Of a stretch of DNA of 64,000 nt, positions 1-8,692 are shown piece after piece (position 1 is the first letter of the stretch; every line of letters starts with the position of its first letter). The stretch lies in the NCBI GenBank assembly GCA_028719205.1, contig JAQUKH010000008.1, positions 23,000 to 86,999 on the forward strand, in the 5' to 3' direction. Under the pieces are notes generated by a model that worked only from the letters and a program-made list of their open reading frames with translations, searched no databases and had not been told where the DNA came from. Made by a program: the position numbers and the translations under genes. The DNA is from a bacterium (GTDB lineage: Bacteria; JACRDZ01; JAQUKH01).

Positions 1-768
1 AAATATTTCAGCAAAAAATAATTTCATCGCTTCCCAGGACCTTTTGTCGGCTTTTTCATTATAAGCGACCCCTTTTGAAGGATCGTTTCCTGAATCCGGA
101 TTTGTAAAACTGTGAACAGCTCCGCCATAAATATACACCTGCCAATCAACACCTGATTTTCGCATTTCTTCCTGGAATGACGCCATATGTTCCGGTTTTA
201 CGTTCGGATCATCGCCTCCATGAAGAACCAATACTTTTGCTTTTATATTTTTTGCTTCATAAGATGGGGTATCAAGCCCGCCGTGAAAACTGACTACTCC
301 TGATAACAACGCTCCGCTGCGAGCCAACTCAAGAACCGTCGTTCCTCCAAAACAATAACCTATAGCCGCGACCTTATCAGTATCAGTCAGCTTGTTCATC
401 TTTAATACCTCAAGCCCTGCATTGGCCCTTGCTTGCATTAACTTTCTATCGCTTCTATATATTCCAGCGAATGCCCCTGCTTCATTTGCGTCTTTCGCAA
501 TTACCCCTTTACCATACATATCGATGGCAAAAGCGATATATCCAAGTTTTGCCAATTGCTCTGCACGCCCGCGGATATATTTATTAAGACCCCACCACTC
601 ATGAACTACCAGAATACCCGGCCTTTTTCCTTTTATAGAATCATCATAAGCAAGATAACCCTCAAGCACAGTATCACCATGCTTGTATTCAATAACTTCA
701 GTATGAAGCTTAGCTGAAACGTTAATAGTCCACAGCAAAAGCAACCCGGTTATCAGCAAGTTTTTCAT
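1..768 (-). CDS. Dienelactone hydrolase family protein (3' end cut off by window edge)
   Basis: An open frame of 256 codons runs from ATG at 768 off the left edge with no stop. The N-terminus (MKNLLITGLLLLW...) is a Sec signal peptide, so the enzyme is probably periplasmic. Visible alpha/beta-hydrolase hallmarks are an HEWWG motif, the nucleophile elbow GYCFGG with Cys as nucleophile, the acid-loop region LHGGDDP and a late His in AVHSF. This Cys-Asp-His arrangement defines the dienelactone hydrolase family, which cleaves lactones and other esters. The true substrate is unknown; secreted members are common in bacteria without catechol degradation. A strong ribosome binding site (ggaggt) lies just upstream. 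It starts right after the small DUF2934 gene and may share its transcript. Confidence 0.9.
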   Translation of the reverse strand, partial: MKNLLITGLLLLWTINVSAKLHTEVIEYKHGDTVLEGYLAYDDSIKGKRPGILVVHEWWGLNKYIRGRAEQLAKLGYIAFAIDMYGKGVIAKDANEAGAFAGIYRSDRKLMQARANAGLEVLKMNKLTDTDKVAAIGYCFGGTTVLELARSGALLSGVVSFHGGLDTPSYEAKNIKAKVLVLHGGDDPNVKPEHMASFQEEMRKSGVDWQVYIYGGAVHSFTNPDSGNDPSKGVAYNEKADKRSWEAMKLFFAEIF

Positions 769-783
769 AGATACCTCCGTGTG

Positions 784-984
784 CTATTTGTCACATGTTG
801 AATTCAGCTTTTGTTTAACTAACTTCTCTGCCTCAAGCCAATCTTCCAGCTCATTACCGGGAACACAATTCCTTTTTTCATAAAGGCTATAGGCAACTTC
901 ACAAATTTTTTGATTCATTTGTTCATTTGGCTTGTTACCTCTGGGATCTTTAGCCCCTAAATTTAAATGGTGTTTTTTTTGCAT
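784..984 (-). CDS. DUF2934 family small protein
   Basis: A 66-residue protein starting at MQKKHHLNLG. I chose this start because a ribosome binding site (aaggaggt) sits just upstream; a longer in-frame start exists at 1080 but lacks one and adds a low-complexity leader. The core has the DUF2934 pattern: an I-x3-AY-x-LYE helix followed by a Gly-containing linker and LEDWLEAE. The function of the family is unknown. It is probably a small cytoplasmic helical protein. It lies 15 bp upstream of the dienelactone hydrolase start on the same strand. Confidence 0.8.
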   Translation of the reverse strand: MQKKHHLNLGAKDPRGNKPNEQMNQKICEVAYSLYEKRNCVPGNELEDWLEAEKLVKQKLNSTCDK

Positions 985-1161
985 TTGTAAAACCTCCTTT
1001 TTTTTATAAATTTGTTTTAATTTTACAGAAAAAAATAAAAATGTAAATTGGCTAATAGCGCTTTTTTCTGACTTTTTCACACATAAAAATGATTATGAAA
1101 GTTCTTAAATAAAAATATGCCAGGAGGGAAATAAATAAGAGGAGCTTGAAATATTTTTTAT

Positions 1162-1377
1162 TTATTCTTTGAGTATTGTTGTAACGTAAAGGTCTTCAAC
1201 TTTTTCCCTGGCCCAGGGGGTTCTTCTTAAAAACTTAAGGCTTGATTTAATGCTGGGGTCATAATTAAAACATCTTATTTCGATGATCTTTCCCAATTCT
1301 TCAAAACCGTATACCTCAACTAAACGGGTCAGGATCATTTCCAGTGTGATGCCATGAAGTTTGTTTTTTAAAGCCAT
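1162..1377 (-). CDS. VF530 family protein
   Basis: A 71-residue protein that matches the VF530 (DUF2132) family along its whole length: [10 protein letters not shown] near the N-terminus, [30 protein letters not shown] and KVEDLY. The family is a small compact helical fold for which nucleic-acid binding has been proposed from structure. No operon partner is evident, since the neighbours are separated by 80-180 bp. I trust the family call because of the many invariant blocks but not a specific function. Confidence 0.9.
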   Translation of the reverse strand: MALKNKLHGITLEMILTRLVEVYGFEELGKIIEIRCFNYDPSIKSSLKFLRRTPWAREKVEDLYVTTILKE

Positions 1378-1407
1378 AAATGTCTTTTTTATATTTTGAT
1401 AATTCGG

Positions 1408-1447
1408 GCGGACAAAGGCATATTTTTAAAGATATTCCTTTGTCCGC
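1408..1447 (-). terminator. Hairpin after the BtuB-like gene
   Basis: Stem gcggacaaagg pairs with cctttgtccgc over 11 bp around an 18-nt A/T loop, starting 12 bp after the receptor stop codon. There is no strong U-tract on the minus strand, so it may be a weak terminator or an mRNA 3'-end stabiliser. Confidence 0.5.
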
Positions 1448-1459
1448 GCACGATTCTGT

Positions 1460-3430
1460 TTAATAATTTAGTTTAACACCACCGTAAAAAGATGATCCGG
1501 GTGTTCCATAGCCTTTGGCTTCTTCATAATCTTTATTGAATATATTATCCGCCCTGGCATAAATTTCCAGATTTTTGCTGATACCGTATGATGTTGTGAT
1601 ATTAACCAGGGTATAACTGTCAAGAATTATTCTCTGGCCCAGGTTTATATCATCCCTTTTCCCTGTGTAGACCGCGTCTATACTGAATATTCCATCTTTC
1701 ACAAAATGATAATCCATGCCTAAAGAATATTTATTCTTCGGCCTTCTCACTAAATTCTCTCCATTTGTCCTGTCCTTTGCTCTTAACTTCGCCGCTGTCG
1801 CTTTAAGAGTAAAATCATCTTTAAGTTTCAGCGATGAATTTAATTCTACGCCTTCCGTCAGTGCCTTCGCGATATTCCTATATTTTGAGGTTACCAGGTC
1901 ATAATCAACCATATTTTTATAATCACTGTGGAAATATGTAAAATCAAAATATACTTTATTCTCTAAGAAACTTTGCTCAATTCCAAGATCATAACTTTTG
2001 CTTTCATCCGGTTTAAGATCGGGATCTCCTATCGGCCCTCCCCCGTAATCCTCGGTGGAATAGAGCTGATATAAAGAAGGCGCTTTAAATCCGGTCGCGT
2101 AGCTCGCTTTGAGTTTAGTGTTTGTACCGGCAATATTATAACCCGGAGCAACACGATAAGTTACCTTCGAGCCAAACCTGTCATGGTTATCCAATCTCGC
2201 GCCAACGACGGCAAATATTTTATCATTGACGTTAACTTGATCCTGCAGGAAATATCCCCTGTTTCGGGCTTTTTTCTCAGGGAAATCAGAGACAAACGGC
2301 CCAAACGCGCTTTCAGAATAATAGTATGATTTCCCCATTTCTTCACCGTAATCCAAACCAATCATAAAATTATTGATCTTATTCGCCGCCAGGCTGTGCT
2401 GCCAGTTAATTTTTCTGATCTGCGATGAAAAGGTATTACACATCAGGTCATCTGGATGGTCAACATCCTTATCATTATTATAATCCCGGTTATGGCGTGA
2501 GAAAGAAACACCGATCCTCTGGTCACCCGCTTTAACAAAACCAGGTACTCCGCATTGCAACCCTAAATATAGTTCTTTATTTTCTCCTGTATAATTCGGA
2601 TCATCTTCAGGCAGACCGATTGAATAGTTATAACCATCAAGGCCGAATTTTGATACTAAATATTTAAAAACCAGGTCCGTACTGATTTTTTCTTTCGGTG
2701 TAAAGGTAAATCTTGAAGATAAAGATGTATTGTGATAACCATCTTTTTCGTTATTACCGTATTTTTTAGCGGCGGATGAAATACCTTCGGTATCTATTTG
2801 TGTTACTCCTAACGAGTAACTTAATTTATCATTGCCTCCGCCAACTTCAAATCCTTCTCGAAATGTTTTAAAAGAACCGGCTTCGGAAAATAATGAAAAT
2901 CTTTTGCCTGCCCCTTTTTTTGTGATTATGTTGATAACCCCGCCCATAGCATCCGAGCCATATAAGGTGCTTTGAGGCCCCTTAACAATCTCAATCTGTT
3001 CTACATTTTCCAATGTCAGATTGGAAAGATTATAAGAACGGCCCGGTTCCATCGGATCATTCATTTCTATCCCATCGATCATAACCAGAGTATGTTCTGA
3101 TCTCGCGCCGCGGATAAAAACAGAAGCCATACCTCCTGTCTGAACAATATCAATTCCCGGCAAGTCCTTCAACAATTCAATTACAGTAGCCTTTTTTTTC
3201 TCTTCAATATCTTCGGCGGCAATAACCGTTATTGAACTTGCTAACTCTGCCTTAGGGGTAACCGATTTGGTAGCTGTAATAACATCTATGCTTTTAATTC
3301 TTGCAGGAACATTTTTGTCATTAACCTTAATATAAAAATCTTCAGTCACTTCATTTCCAGTCTCAGCGGAGACTGCGTTAAAAAACATAATAAATAAACA
3401 AATAAAAACAACGGAAATAATTCTTTTCAT
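1460..3430 (-). CDS. btuB: TonB-dependent receptor, BtuB-like (corrinoid uptake)
   Basis: A 656-residue outer-membrane receptor. A signal peptide (MKRIISVVFICLF...) is followed by a plug domain at about residues 55-170 with typical LPGIDIVQTGG, IRGARSEHTLVMIDG and EIVKGPQSTLYGSDA blocks, then a 22-strand barrel ending in an aromatic-rich C-terminus (GGVKLNY). The start at 3430 is preferred over the upstream ATG because of the gggag site just before it. A cobalamin riboswitch lies upstream and btuDCF is adjacent, so the substrate is inferred to be a cobamide or cobinamide. No TonB/ExbBD genes are in the window. Plug and barrel are clear; substrate assignment is by context. Confidence 0.9.
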   Translation of the reverse strand: MKRIISVVFICLFIMFFNAVSAETGNEVTEDFYIKVNDKNVPARIKSIDVITATKSVTPKAELASSITVIAAEDIEEKKKATVIELLKDLPGIDIVQTGGMASVFIRGARSEHTLVMIDGIEMNDPMEPGRSYNLSNLTLENVEQIEIVKGPQSTLYGSDAMGGVINIITKKGAGKRFSLFSEAGSFKTFREGFEVGGGNDKLSYSLGVTQIDTEGISSAAKKYGNNEKDGYHNTSLSSRFTFTPKEKISTDLVFKYLVSKFGLDGYNYSIGLPEDDPNYTGENKELYLGLQCGVPGFVKAGDQRIGVSFSRHNRDYNNDKDVDHPDDLMCNTFSSQIRKINWQHSLAANKINNFMIGLDYGEEMGKSYYYSESAFGPFVSDFPEKKARNRGYFLQDQVNVNDKIFAVVGARLDNHDRFGSKVTYRVAPGYNIAGTNTKLKASYATGFKAPSLYQLYSTEDYGGGPIGDPDLKPDESKSYDLGIEQSFLENKVYFDFTYFHSDYKNMVDYDLVTSKYRNIAKALTEGVELNSSLKLKDDFTLKATAAKLRAKDRTNGENLVRRPKNKYSLGMDYHFVKDGIFSIDAVYTGKRDDINLGQRIILDSYTLVNITTSYGISKNLEIYARADNIFNKDYEEAKGYGTPGSSFYGGVKLNY

Positions 3431-3465
3431 TTCTCCCTTTCTCCTCCCGTGAGGAAGCACTCCAT

Positions 3466-3552
3466 AATAAACAATCGTCCGGGCTATCCGCCTCAGGCGG
3501 AATTACCGTTGCAGGGCAGCGTTCCGAATTACACGGAAACTTCCTTTGCTTA
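3466..3552 (-). ncRNA. Cobalamin riboswitch (btuB leader)
   Basis: Read on the minus strand, the leader holds GGAAG, a GTGTAATTCGGAACG segment, the B12-box-like GCTGCCCTGCAACGGTAA, a small palindromic stem (ccgcctgaggcgg) and TAGCCCGGACG just before the gene. These follow the order of the conserved core of cobalamin riboswitches. It is shorter than the copy at 10.8 kb. Covariance-model search would settle the boundaries. Confidence 0.75.
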
Positions 3553-3581
3553 TTGGATTAAGTTTTTAATAAATTCCTTTA

Positions 3582-3609
3582 CAAACTAACTACTAGCGTC
3601 TATCTACTA
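3582..3609. repeat. Array of four 7-nt units
   Basis: On the minus strand: tagtaga, tagacgc, tagtagt, tagtttg in exact heptamer phase. It lies between the btuD stop and the btuB riboswitch. It is one of several heptamer arrays in the window (see findings). Confidence 0.6.
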
Positions 3610-3614
3610 ATTAC

Positions 3615-4409
3615 TTATTTTGCACCTCCTTTTCCTTCTGAAACCAGAAAAACATACGGTTTTTTTGATAACGGATTTTCCTTAACAAGAACAACAGTTT
3701 TATAAACCTCTTCAATGGTTTGATAAGTCAGGACTTCGCAGGGTGATCCGATTTTATGAACTCTTCCATTATTAATAAGAACCAGCCTATCGCAATATTC
3801 ACTCGCGAGATTGAGGTCGTGCAAAACTATTACTACAGTAATATTCCGTTCTTTATTTAATCTTTTTATCAGGTCCATTATTTTAACCTGATGAGCGATA
3901 TCTAACTGATTTGTCGGTTCATCCAGAAGCAGCAGTTTTGGTTTTTGCGCGAGCGCCCTTGCTATATAAACCAGCTGACGTTCTCCGCCGCTTAAACTTC
4001 CCATCAGCCTTTTCCTGAATTCCAGCGTATCCGTTAAAACCATTGCCTCATTCACGATTTTCCCATCATCTTTTGACTCAAATAATTGTATTCTCTGGCG
4101 GTAGGGGATCCTTCCCAAAAGAACAAACTCTTCAACACTCATCATCATATCAATATCAAAATTCTGTGAAACAACGGCGAGCTTTCGCGCAAGCCCTTTA
4201 AAATCAATTTCATCCAGGTCTATTCCATCAAGAAAAATCCCGCCGTTCCTTGGATGAATAATTTTTGTTATTGCCCTGAATAAGGTAGTTTTGCCTGAAC
4301 CATTAGGCCCGATTATCCCTAAAAATTCATTTTCTTTTATTTTAATATTAATATCAGTCAATGAAAATCTGGCGTCATAACCGCAGGTTAAATTATTAAT
4401 TTCAAGCAT
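3615..4409 (-). CDS. btuD: ABC transporter ATPase for corrinoid/siderophore uptake, BtuD-like
   Basis: A 264-residue ATPase of the FecE/BtuD class. Walker A GPNGSGKT is at residues 34-41, the signature LSGGERQL near 140, Walker B LLLLDEPT near 160 and the switch His in VLHDLNLA. It overlaps the permease gene by 8 bp, so the two are translationally coupled. With BtuC and BtuF it would form the inner-membrane importer that moves corrinoid from periplasm to cytoplasm. The family also serves haem and ferric siderophores; the B12 assignment rests on the flanking cobalamin genes and riboswitches. Confidence 0.92.
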   Translation of the reverse strand: MLEINNLTCGYDARFSLTDINIKIKENEFLGIIGPNGSGKTTLFRAITKIIHPRNGGIFLDGIDLDEIDFKGLARKLAVVSQNFDIDMMMSVEEFVLLGRIPYRQRIQLFESKDDGKIVNEAMVLTDTLEFRKRLMGSLSGGERQLVYIARALAQKPKLLLLDEPTNQLDIAHQVKIMDLIKRLNKERNITVVIVLHDLNLASEYCDRLVLINNGRVHKIGSPCEVLTYQTIEEVYKTVVLVKENPLSKKPYVFLVSEGKGGAK

Positions 4410-5412
4410 ATTTGTTCCTTTTTCCGCTCAATAAATATATAAAAAGGCTACCGCCGATAATTCCTGTAATTACGCCTACCGGTAATTCCAAAGGAGAAAT
4501 AACCGTCCGGGCAAGCGTGTCACACAGGATAAGAAATATCCCTCCCGCCAAAAAAGACGCGGGTAAAAGTATTCTATAATCTCTCCCCACAAAAAACCGC
4601 ATCAAGTGCGGCACAACCAATCCGATAAAACCGATACTTCCGGTCACTGAAACCGCGCAGCCTGTAAGTAAAGAACTTATCAGGAACAGCCATTTTTTAA
4701 TTTTTTCCACGTTTATTCCCAAATGCGCCGCGTCCTCTTCACCTATCGACATCGCGTTAAGCTCAGTAGAAAATAAGCAGGAAACAACCAAACCAAAAAA
4801 AGAAATAATAACCATTAATTTGATAAGCACCCGGTCTGATCCGTCAAGAGAACCCATCATCCAGAAAATTATTCCCTGAAGATCCGCCGCTGAAGCTACA
4901 GCCATAGTGAACATAACAAGAGATGAAGAAATAAAACTTATCATTACCCCTGTTAGTAAAAGGCTCTGAAGCCTTATAATTCCTCTGCTTGTTGTTAACC
5001 AGTAAAGAAGTAAAATTACTAAGCCCGCTCCAATAAAGCCAAATACCGGCAAAGACAGAACACCTAATTTCCTGCTCAATCCTAAAATAATATTCAGGCA
5101 CACTCCCAATGCCGCCCCGCCTGAAATACCTAGGGTATAAGGCTCAACCAGAGGATTTCGAAACATACCCTGTAGTATCGCGCCTGAAAGGGCCAGGGCG
5201 CTCCCTACCGCAAAACCTAAAATAATACGGGGCAGGCGGATATCAAAAATAATGCTGTATTCCGTTGTCCCTCTTCCCGCGAATAATAAAGAAATAATAT
5301 TTTTAAACGGAATACCCGCAGAACCTACAAGTAAGGAAATAATACTTACTCCTAAAAGAATTATTGCCAAAATTAATATCCAAACGATCCAGGTATATAT
5401 TTTTTTATTCAT
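4402..5412 (-). CDS. btuC: FecCD-family permease, BtuC-like
   Basis: A 336-residue polytopic membrane protein with about ten transmembrane helices. Diagnostic FecCD blocks are visible: IRLPRIILGFAVGSALALSG near residue 58, QGMFRNPL, PYTLGISGGAALG, and GFIGLVVPHLMR near residue 262, the coupling loop that contacts the ATPase. It sits between btuF and btuD with 8-bp overlaps on both sides. The role is the channel of the corrinoid importer. Confidence 0.92.
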   Translation of the reverse strand: MNKKIYTWIVWILILAIILLGVSIISLLVGSAGIPFKNIISLLFAGRGTTEYSIIFDIRLPRIILGFAVGSALALSGAILQGMFRNPLVEPYTLGISGGAALGVCLNIILGLSRKLGVLSLPVFGFIGAGLVILLLYWLTTSRGIIRLQSLLLTGVMISFISSSLVMFTMAVASAADLQGIIFWMMGSLDGSDRVLIKLMVIISFFGLVVSCLFSTELNAMSIGEEDAAHLGINVEKIKKWLFLISSLLTGCAVSVTGSIGFIGLVVPHLMRFFVGRDYRILLPASFLAGGIFLILCDTLARTVISPLELPVGVITGIIGGSLFIYLLSGKRNKYA

Positions 5413-6220
5413 GTTGTAAGATTTTAACTATTTTTTCTAATGTATCGATAAAAGTTACCGGCGTGGGACTGCACAACGCGTAGGCGTCAAAAATATGGAC
5501 CCTCTTATTTTTTACTGCCTTTAAAACTTTGTGTTCTTCCCATGCTTTTTTTTCTTCTTCGCTTGAGATCCCCATATCCGCTATAATTATCACATCCGGG
5601 TCATTTTTAAAAACCTCTTCACGCGAATAATATCCGATCTTCAGGCCTCTCGCGATATTTACCCCTCCGGCAAATTCTATAAAATCATTTCCGAATGAAT
5701 CGGATGCCAAAGCGAATAAAGGTTTAGAACCCAACTCAACAAACACTGTTGTTTTTTGTCCTTTTTTAATTTTATTTCTGATCAATTCTACTTTATCTTT
5801 TGAATCCTTAATAATTTGTTCAGCTTCTTTTTTTTTGCCGACAAGCTCTCCAAGCTCTAAAAATTTTTCACAAAGATCATTGTAATCTTTAGCTAATGGA
5901 AATTTTAAAACGTTTATACCTAAACTTTTTAATTTTGCCACCGCCTTAACATCCGTCAGATTCGTCGCTAAAACTAGATCCGGTTCTAAGCTTACGATCT
6001 TTTCGATATTAACCTCAATTACTGTCCCGACACGTTCAACTTTTTTCTCGATATTATCTGTTTTACAATATACCGTACAGCCTATGAGTTTAGCGGAAGC
6101 ATTTAAAAGACAGATCTCTTCCGTTAAAACCGGACCGAGGGAAATGATCCGCTCATAAGCAAAACCCGTTTTACAAAAACAAAATATATATACTATTCCT
6201 ATAATTAATAACTTTTTCAT
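5405..6220 (-). CDS. btuF: Periplasmic corrinoid-binding protein, BtuF-like
   Basis: A 271-residue secreted protein of the class III (helical-backbone) binding proteins. A signal peptide precedes RIISLGPVLTEEICLL, EKIVSLEPDLVLA, and later FIEFAGGVNIARG and DPDVIIIADM, the two-lobed BtuF/FhuD fold. There is no convincing lipobox, so it is probably soluble in the periplasm. The ATG overlaps the stop of the cobyric acid synthase gene (4 bp), placing import and late biosynthesis in one operon. Confidence 0.9.
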   Translation of the reverse strand: MKKLLIIGIVYIFCFCKTGFAYERIISLGPVLTEEICLLNASAKLIGCTVYCKTDNIEKKVERVGTVIEVNIEKIVSLEPDLVLATNLTDVKAVAKLKSLGINVLKFPLAKDYNDLCEKFLELGELVGKKKEAEQIIKDSKDKVELIRNKIKKGQKTTVFVELGSKPLFALASDSFGNDFIEFAGGVNIARGLKIGYYSREEVFKNDPDVIIIADMGISSEEEKKAWEEHKVLKAVKNKRVHIFDAYALCSPTPVTFIDTLEKIVKILQHE

Positions 6221-7743
6221 ATTTTCATTGTTTTATATAAATAATCCATATCAATATTTTTCCTGATAACATCCGCCAATTTATCGAATTCCATGTCAAC
6301 ATTGAAATCTGTTGTTTGAGATAATACCGGCCATCCTTTTTTTGATCTTATCCTGTTCAAAAAATCTCTTCTGAACGAATTATTATCAAAAATCCCATGC
6401 AGGTATGTTCCATAAACTTGTTTATTTCCTGAAACTATACCATCAAAATATCTTACTTTTTTACCATCACGTTCATTGATCTCAAATAAATGCGAATATT
6501 TGCCAATAACCTTCGTGCGGCCATGATGGATCTCATAACCATATATTTTTTCGCCGGAAAATAACTCTTTCCCTTTAACCTGCCTGAGTATCTTTTCTTT
6601 TTCAAGGCTTGTGACAACAGGTAAAACTCCCAAACCATCAGTTTTTTTGCAATTAGATTCCAAAGAATGACTATCCAGTATTTTTCTGCCGAGCATCTGG
6701 TAACCGCCGCAGATACCCAAAATAGTCACAAGTCTTAAGTCATAAGTCACAAGTATTTTTTCAGCAAAACCTGAATTTTTTAAATATTTTAGATCACCGA
6801 TCGTATTTTTTGTCCCTGGAAGAATTATAATGTCCGGACTACCTAATTCTTCCGGCCTTCTGACATATCGTAGCAAAACATCCGGCTCTTTTTCCAGCGG
6901 ATCAAAATCCGTGAAATTAGAAATATGCGGCAAATATATCACCGCTATATCTATTTTTTTTATCTTTTTACTTGTGACTTCCTCCACGGCGGACAAGTGT
7001 GACTTGCAACTTGCAACTTCCAGTGGAACTGAATCCTCCTCCGGTATTCTTACATCCCGAAAATATGGAATTACTCCCAGTACTTTAATGCCAGTGCGTT
7101 TCTCCAAAAATCTTACACCCGGAGTAAGTAAATTAATATCCCCGCGAAATTTATTTATTATTATTCCTTTAATCCTTTTTCTTTCCTTTTTAGTCAATAA
7201 CTCCAGCGTTCCGACTACCCACGCCAAAGCCCCGCCTTTGTCGATGTCGCAAACTAAAATTACAGGCGCTTTGGCATATTCCGCCATTTTCATATTAACA
7301 AAATCATGTGACTTTAAATTTACCTCGGCCGGGCTTCCCGCCCCCTCGATCACAACTGCCTCATATTTATTGATCAACCTGTCAAACGATTCATGAACTG
7401 TTTTTATCAGGTCCTTTTTATGTTCTATATATTGGACAGCCTCCATATTCCTGAGCGGTTTACCCAATACAATTACCTGCGCGCCTGTATCGCTTGACGG
7501 TTTAATCAAAACCGGATTCATATCCACGGTCGGTTCAAGCCTCGATGCCTGCGCCTGAACTGCCTGCGCGCGGCCGATCTCACCGCCGCCCTTAGTTACA
7601 AATGAATTAAGGGCCATGTTTTGCGCTTTAAAAGGAGCGACTCTAAAACCATCCTGCAAAAAAATACGGCATAATCCTGCCGTAATTACACTTTTGCCGA
7701 CACCTGACCCGGTCCCGCAAATTTGAAGTGCTTTCCCTCTCAT
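6217..7743 (-). CDS. cobQ: Cobyric acid synthase
   Basis: A 508-residue glutamine-dependent amidotransferase that amidates four side chains of adenosylcobyrinic acid a,c-diamide. The N-terminal dethiobiotin-synthetase-like ATPase domain begins GTGSGVGKSVITAGL; FKAQNMALNSFVT and EGAGSPAEVNL are typical. The GATase domain holds the nucleophile in GICGGYQMLG and a catalytic His in GTYLHGIF. Two short peptide stretches (around residues 235-260 and 335-345) coincide with 7-nt repeat arrays and look like in-frame insertions. The frame overlaps cobS upstream and btuF downstream by 4 bp each. Confidence 0.95.
   Translation of the reverse strand: MRGKALQICGTGSGVGKSVITAGLCRIFLQDGFRVAPFKAQNMALNSFVTKGGGEIGRAQAVQAQASRLEPTVDMNPVLIKPSSDTGAQVIVLGKPLRNMEAVQYIEHKKDLIKTVHESFDRLINKYEAVVIEGAGSPAEVNLKSHDFVNMKMAEYAKAPVILVCDIDKGGALAWVVGTLELLTKKERKRIKGIIINKFRGDINLLTPGVRFLEKRTGIKVLGVIPYFRDVRIPEEDSVPLEVASCKSHLSAVEEVTSKKIKKIDIAVIYLPHISNFTDFDPLEKEPDVLLRYVRRPEELGSPDIIILPGTKNTIGDLKYLKNSGFAEKILVTYDLRLVTILGICGGYQMLGRKILDSHSLESNCKKTDGLGVLPVVTSLEKEKILRQVKGKELFSGEKIYGYEIHHGRTKVIGKYSHLFEINERDGKKVRYFDGIVSGNKQVYGTYLHGIFDNNSFRRDFLNRIRSKKGWPVLSQTTDFNVDMEFDKLADVIRKNIDMDYLYKTMKI
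6724..6755. repeat. 7-nt repeat array inside cobQ
   Basis: On the minus strand four phased units acttgtg, acttatg, acttaag, acttgtg. It encodes LVTYDLRLVT directly before the GATase nucleophile block, without breaking the frame. Confidence 0.75.
6970..7021. repeat. Second 7-nt repeat array inside cobQ
   Basis: On the plus strand acttgtg, actt, a GC-rich interruption (cctccacggcggacaag), then tgtg, acttgca, acttgca, acttcc. The translated stretch (SCKSHLSAVEEVTSK) is a linker-like insertion between the two enzyme domains. Confidence 0.7.
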
Positions 7744-8489
7744 TTAAAACATCCTTCAATTATAATTAGACCAAAAAATAAAACCATAATTTCGCTGATC
7801 TCACTTACCGCCCCTATCGTATCCCCTGTCATCCCGCCTATTTTTTTCTTAAACCAATTTACTATAAGTAATATTACTACTGCTGACAAAATAAATATTA
7901 TTATCCCATTGATCTTTAATAATACCGCGAATAAACCCGCTGTAAAGATCAGCCCGAAAATCAATTGTGTTAAGGTTGTTTTTCCCACAAAATGCCTAGC
8001 CTTGCCTTCTTTCCGCGGATACTTAGTCTTATAGCAGGCAACAACCTGCATAAACTTACTGAACACCGCCATTAAAAAAATTATTTTCCATAAATTTCCC
8101 AATATCAGTAAACTCAACAAAAGTGAATATTTAAAAATTAACAGGCACACTATGCCAATAACACCCATCGCTCCGACATGGCTGTCTTTCATGATCTCCA
8201 GGATCTTTTCGGGCGGGTTATTTCCATAAAAACCGTCACAGGTATCAATAAAACCGTCCAGATGCATACCGCCGTAAATAAAAATTGAAATGATCAGAAT
8301 TAACGCGCTTTCAACATATATTGGCAAAGATCTTAATATGAAAAGGCTTAATACCAGAACCAGCCCAATGAGCACACCAACGACCGGAAAATATATCAAA
8401 GATTTACCAAAATCTTCTTCCTTTAACTCACCATTTATCTTAATAGGAAAAATGGTTAAAAATTGTAAGGCGATTAAAAAATGTTTCAT
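7740..8489 (-). CDS. cobS: Adenosylcobinamide-GDP ribazoletransferase (cobalamin synthase)
   Basis: A 249-residue integral membrane enzyme joining alpha-ribazole (phosphate) to adenosylcobinamide-GDP, the last assembly step of cobalamin. FLIALQFLTIFPI at the N-terminus, GGMHLDGFIDTCDGFYGN and DSHVGAMGVIG are the family's conserved Asp-rich motifs, and six or so hydrophobic helices follow. It is 4 bp overlapped with cobQ downstream and separated from cobT upstream by a 200-bp hairpin-forming element. Confidence 0.94.
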   Translation of the reverse strand: MKHFLIALQFLTIFPIKINGELKEEDFGKSLIYFPVVGVLIGLVLVLSLFILRSLPIYVESALILIISIFIYGGMHLDGFIDTCDGFYGNNPPEKILEIMKDSHVGAMGVIGIVCLLIFKYSLLLSLLILGNLWKIIFLMAVFSKFMQVVACYKTKYPRKEGKARHFVGKTTLTQLIFGLIFTAGLFAVLLKINGIIIFILSAVVILLIVNWFKKKIGGMTGDTIGAVSEISEIMVLFFGLIIIEGCFK

Positions 8490-8502
8490 ATAAATTACCA
8501 GT

Positions 8503-8692
8503 AATATTTTGCCTAAAATTTTTGAGCGACTTAAAACATTTTTGTTAATAAATCTTAGCGAAATTTTGGAATTTCGATTTCCACGAACCCAGATTTGCTA
8601 CTTGATAGGATTGTGGAAATCGTCCAAAATAAGCTTAGATTTATAAAAAATGTTGCCCGGAGCGAAAAAATATTTAGGCAAAATAAATATTA
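8503..8692. repeat. Long imperfect inverted repeat (hairpin element A)
   Basis: Left arm 8503-8584 and right arm 8613-8692 are imperfect reverse complements over about 80 nt, around a 28-nt loop; the arms close with gatttccac / gtggaaatc next to the loop and carry ttttgcctaaa at the outer ends. The element fills the cobT-cobS gap and includes the cobT stop codon. It shares an inner block (aaacRttttt, aataaatctt, gcgaaa) with the element at 47.4 kb. It has no coding capacity. Confidence 0.8.
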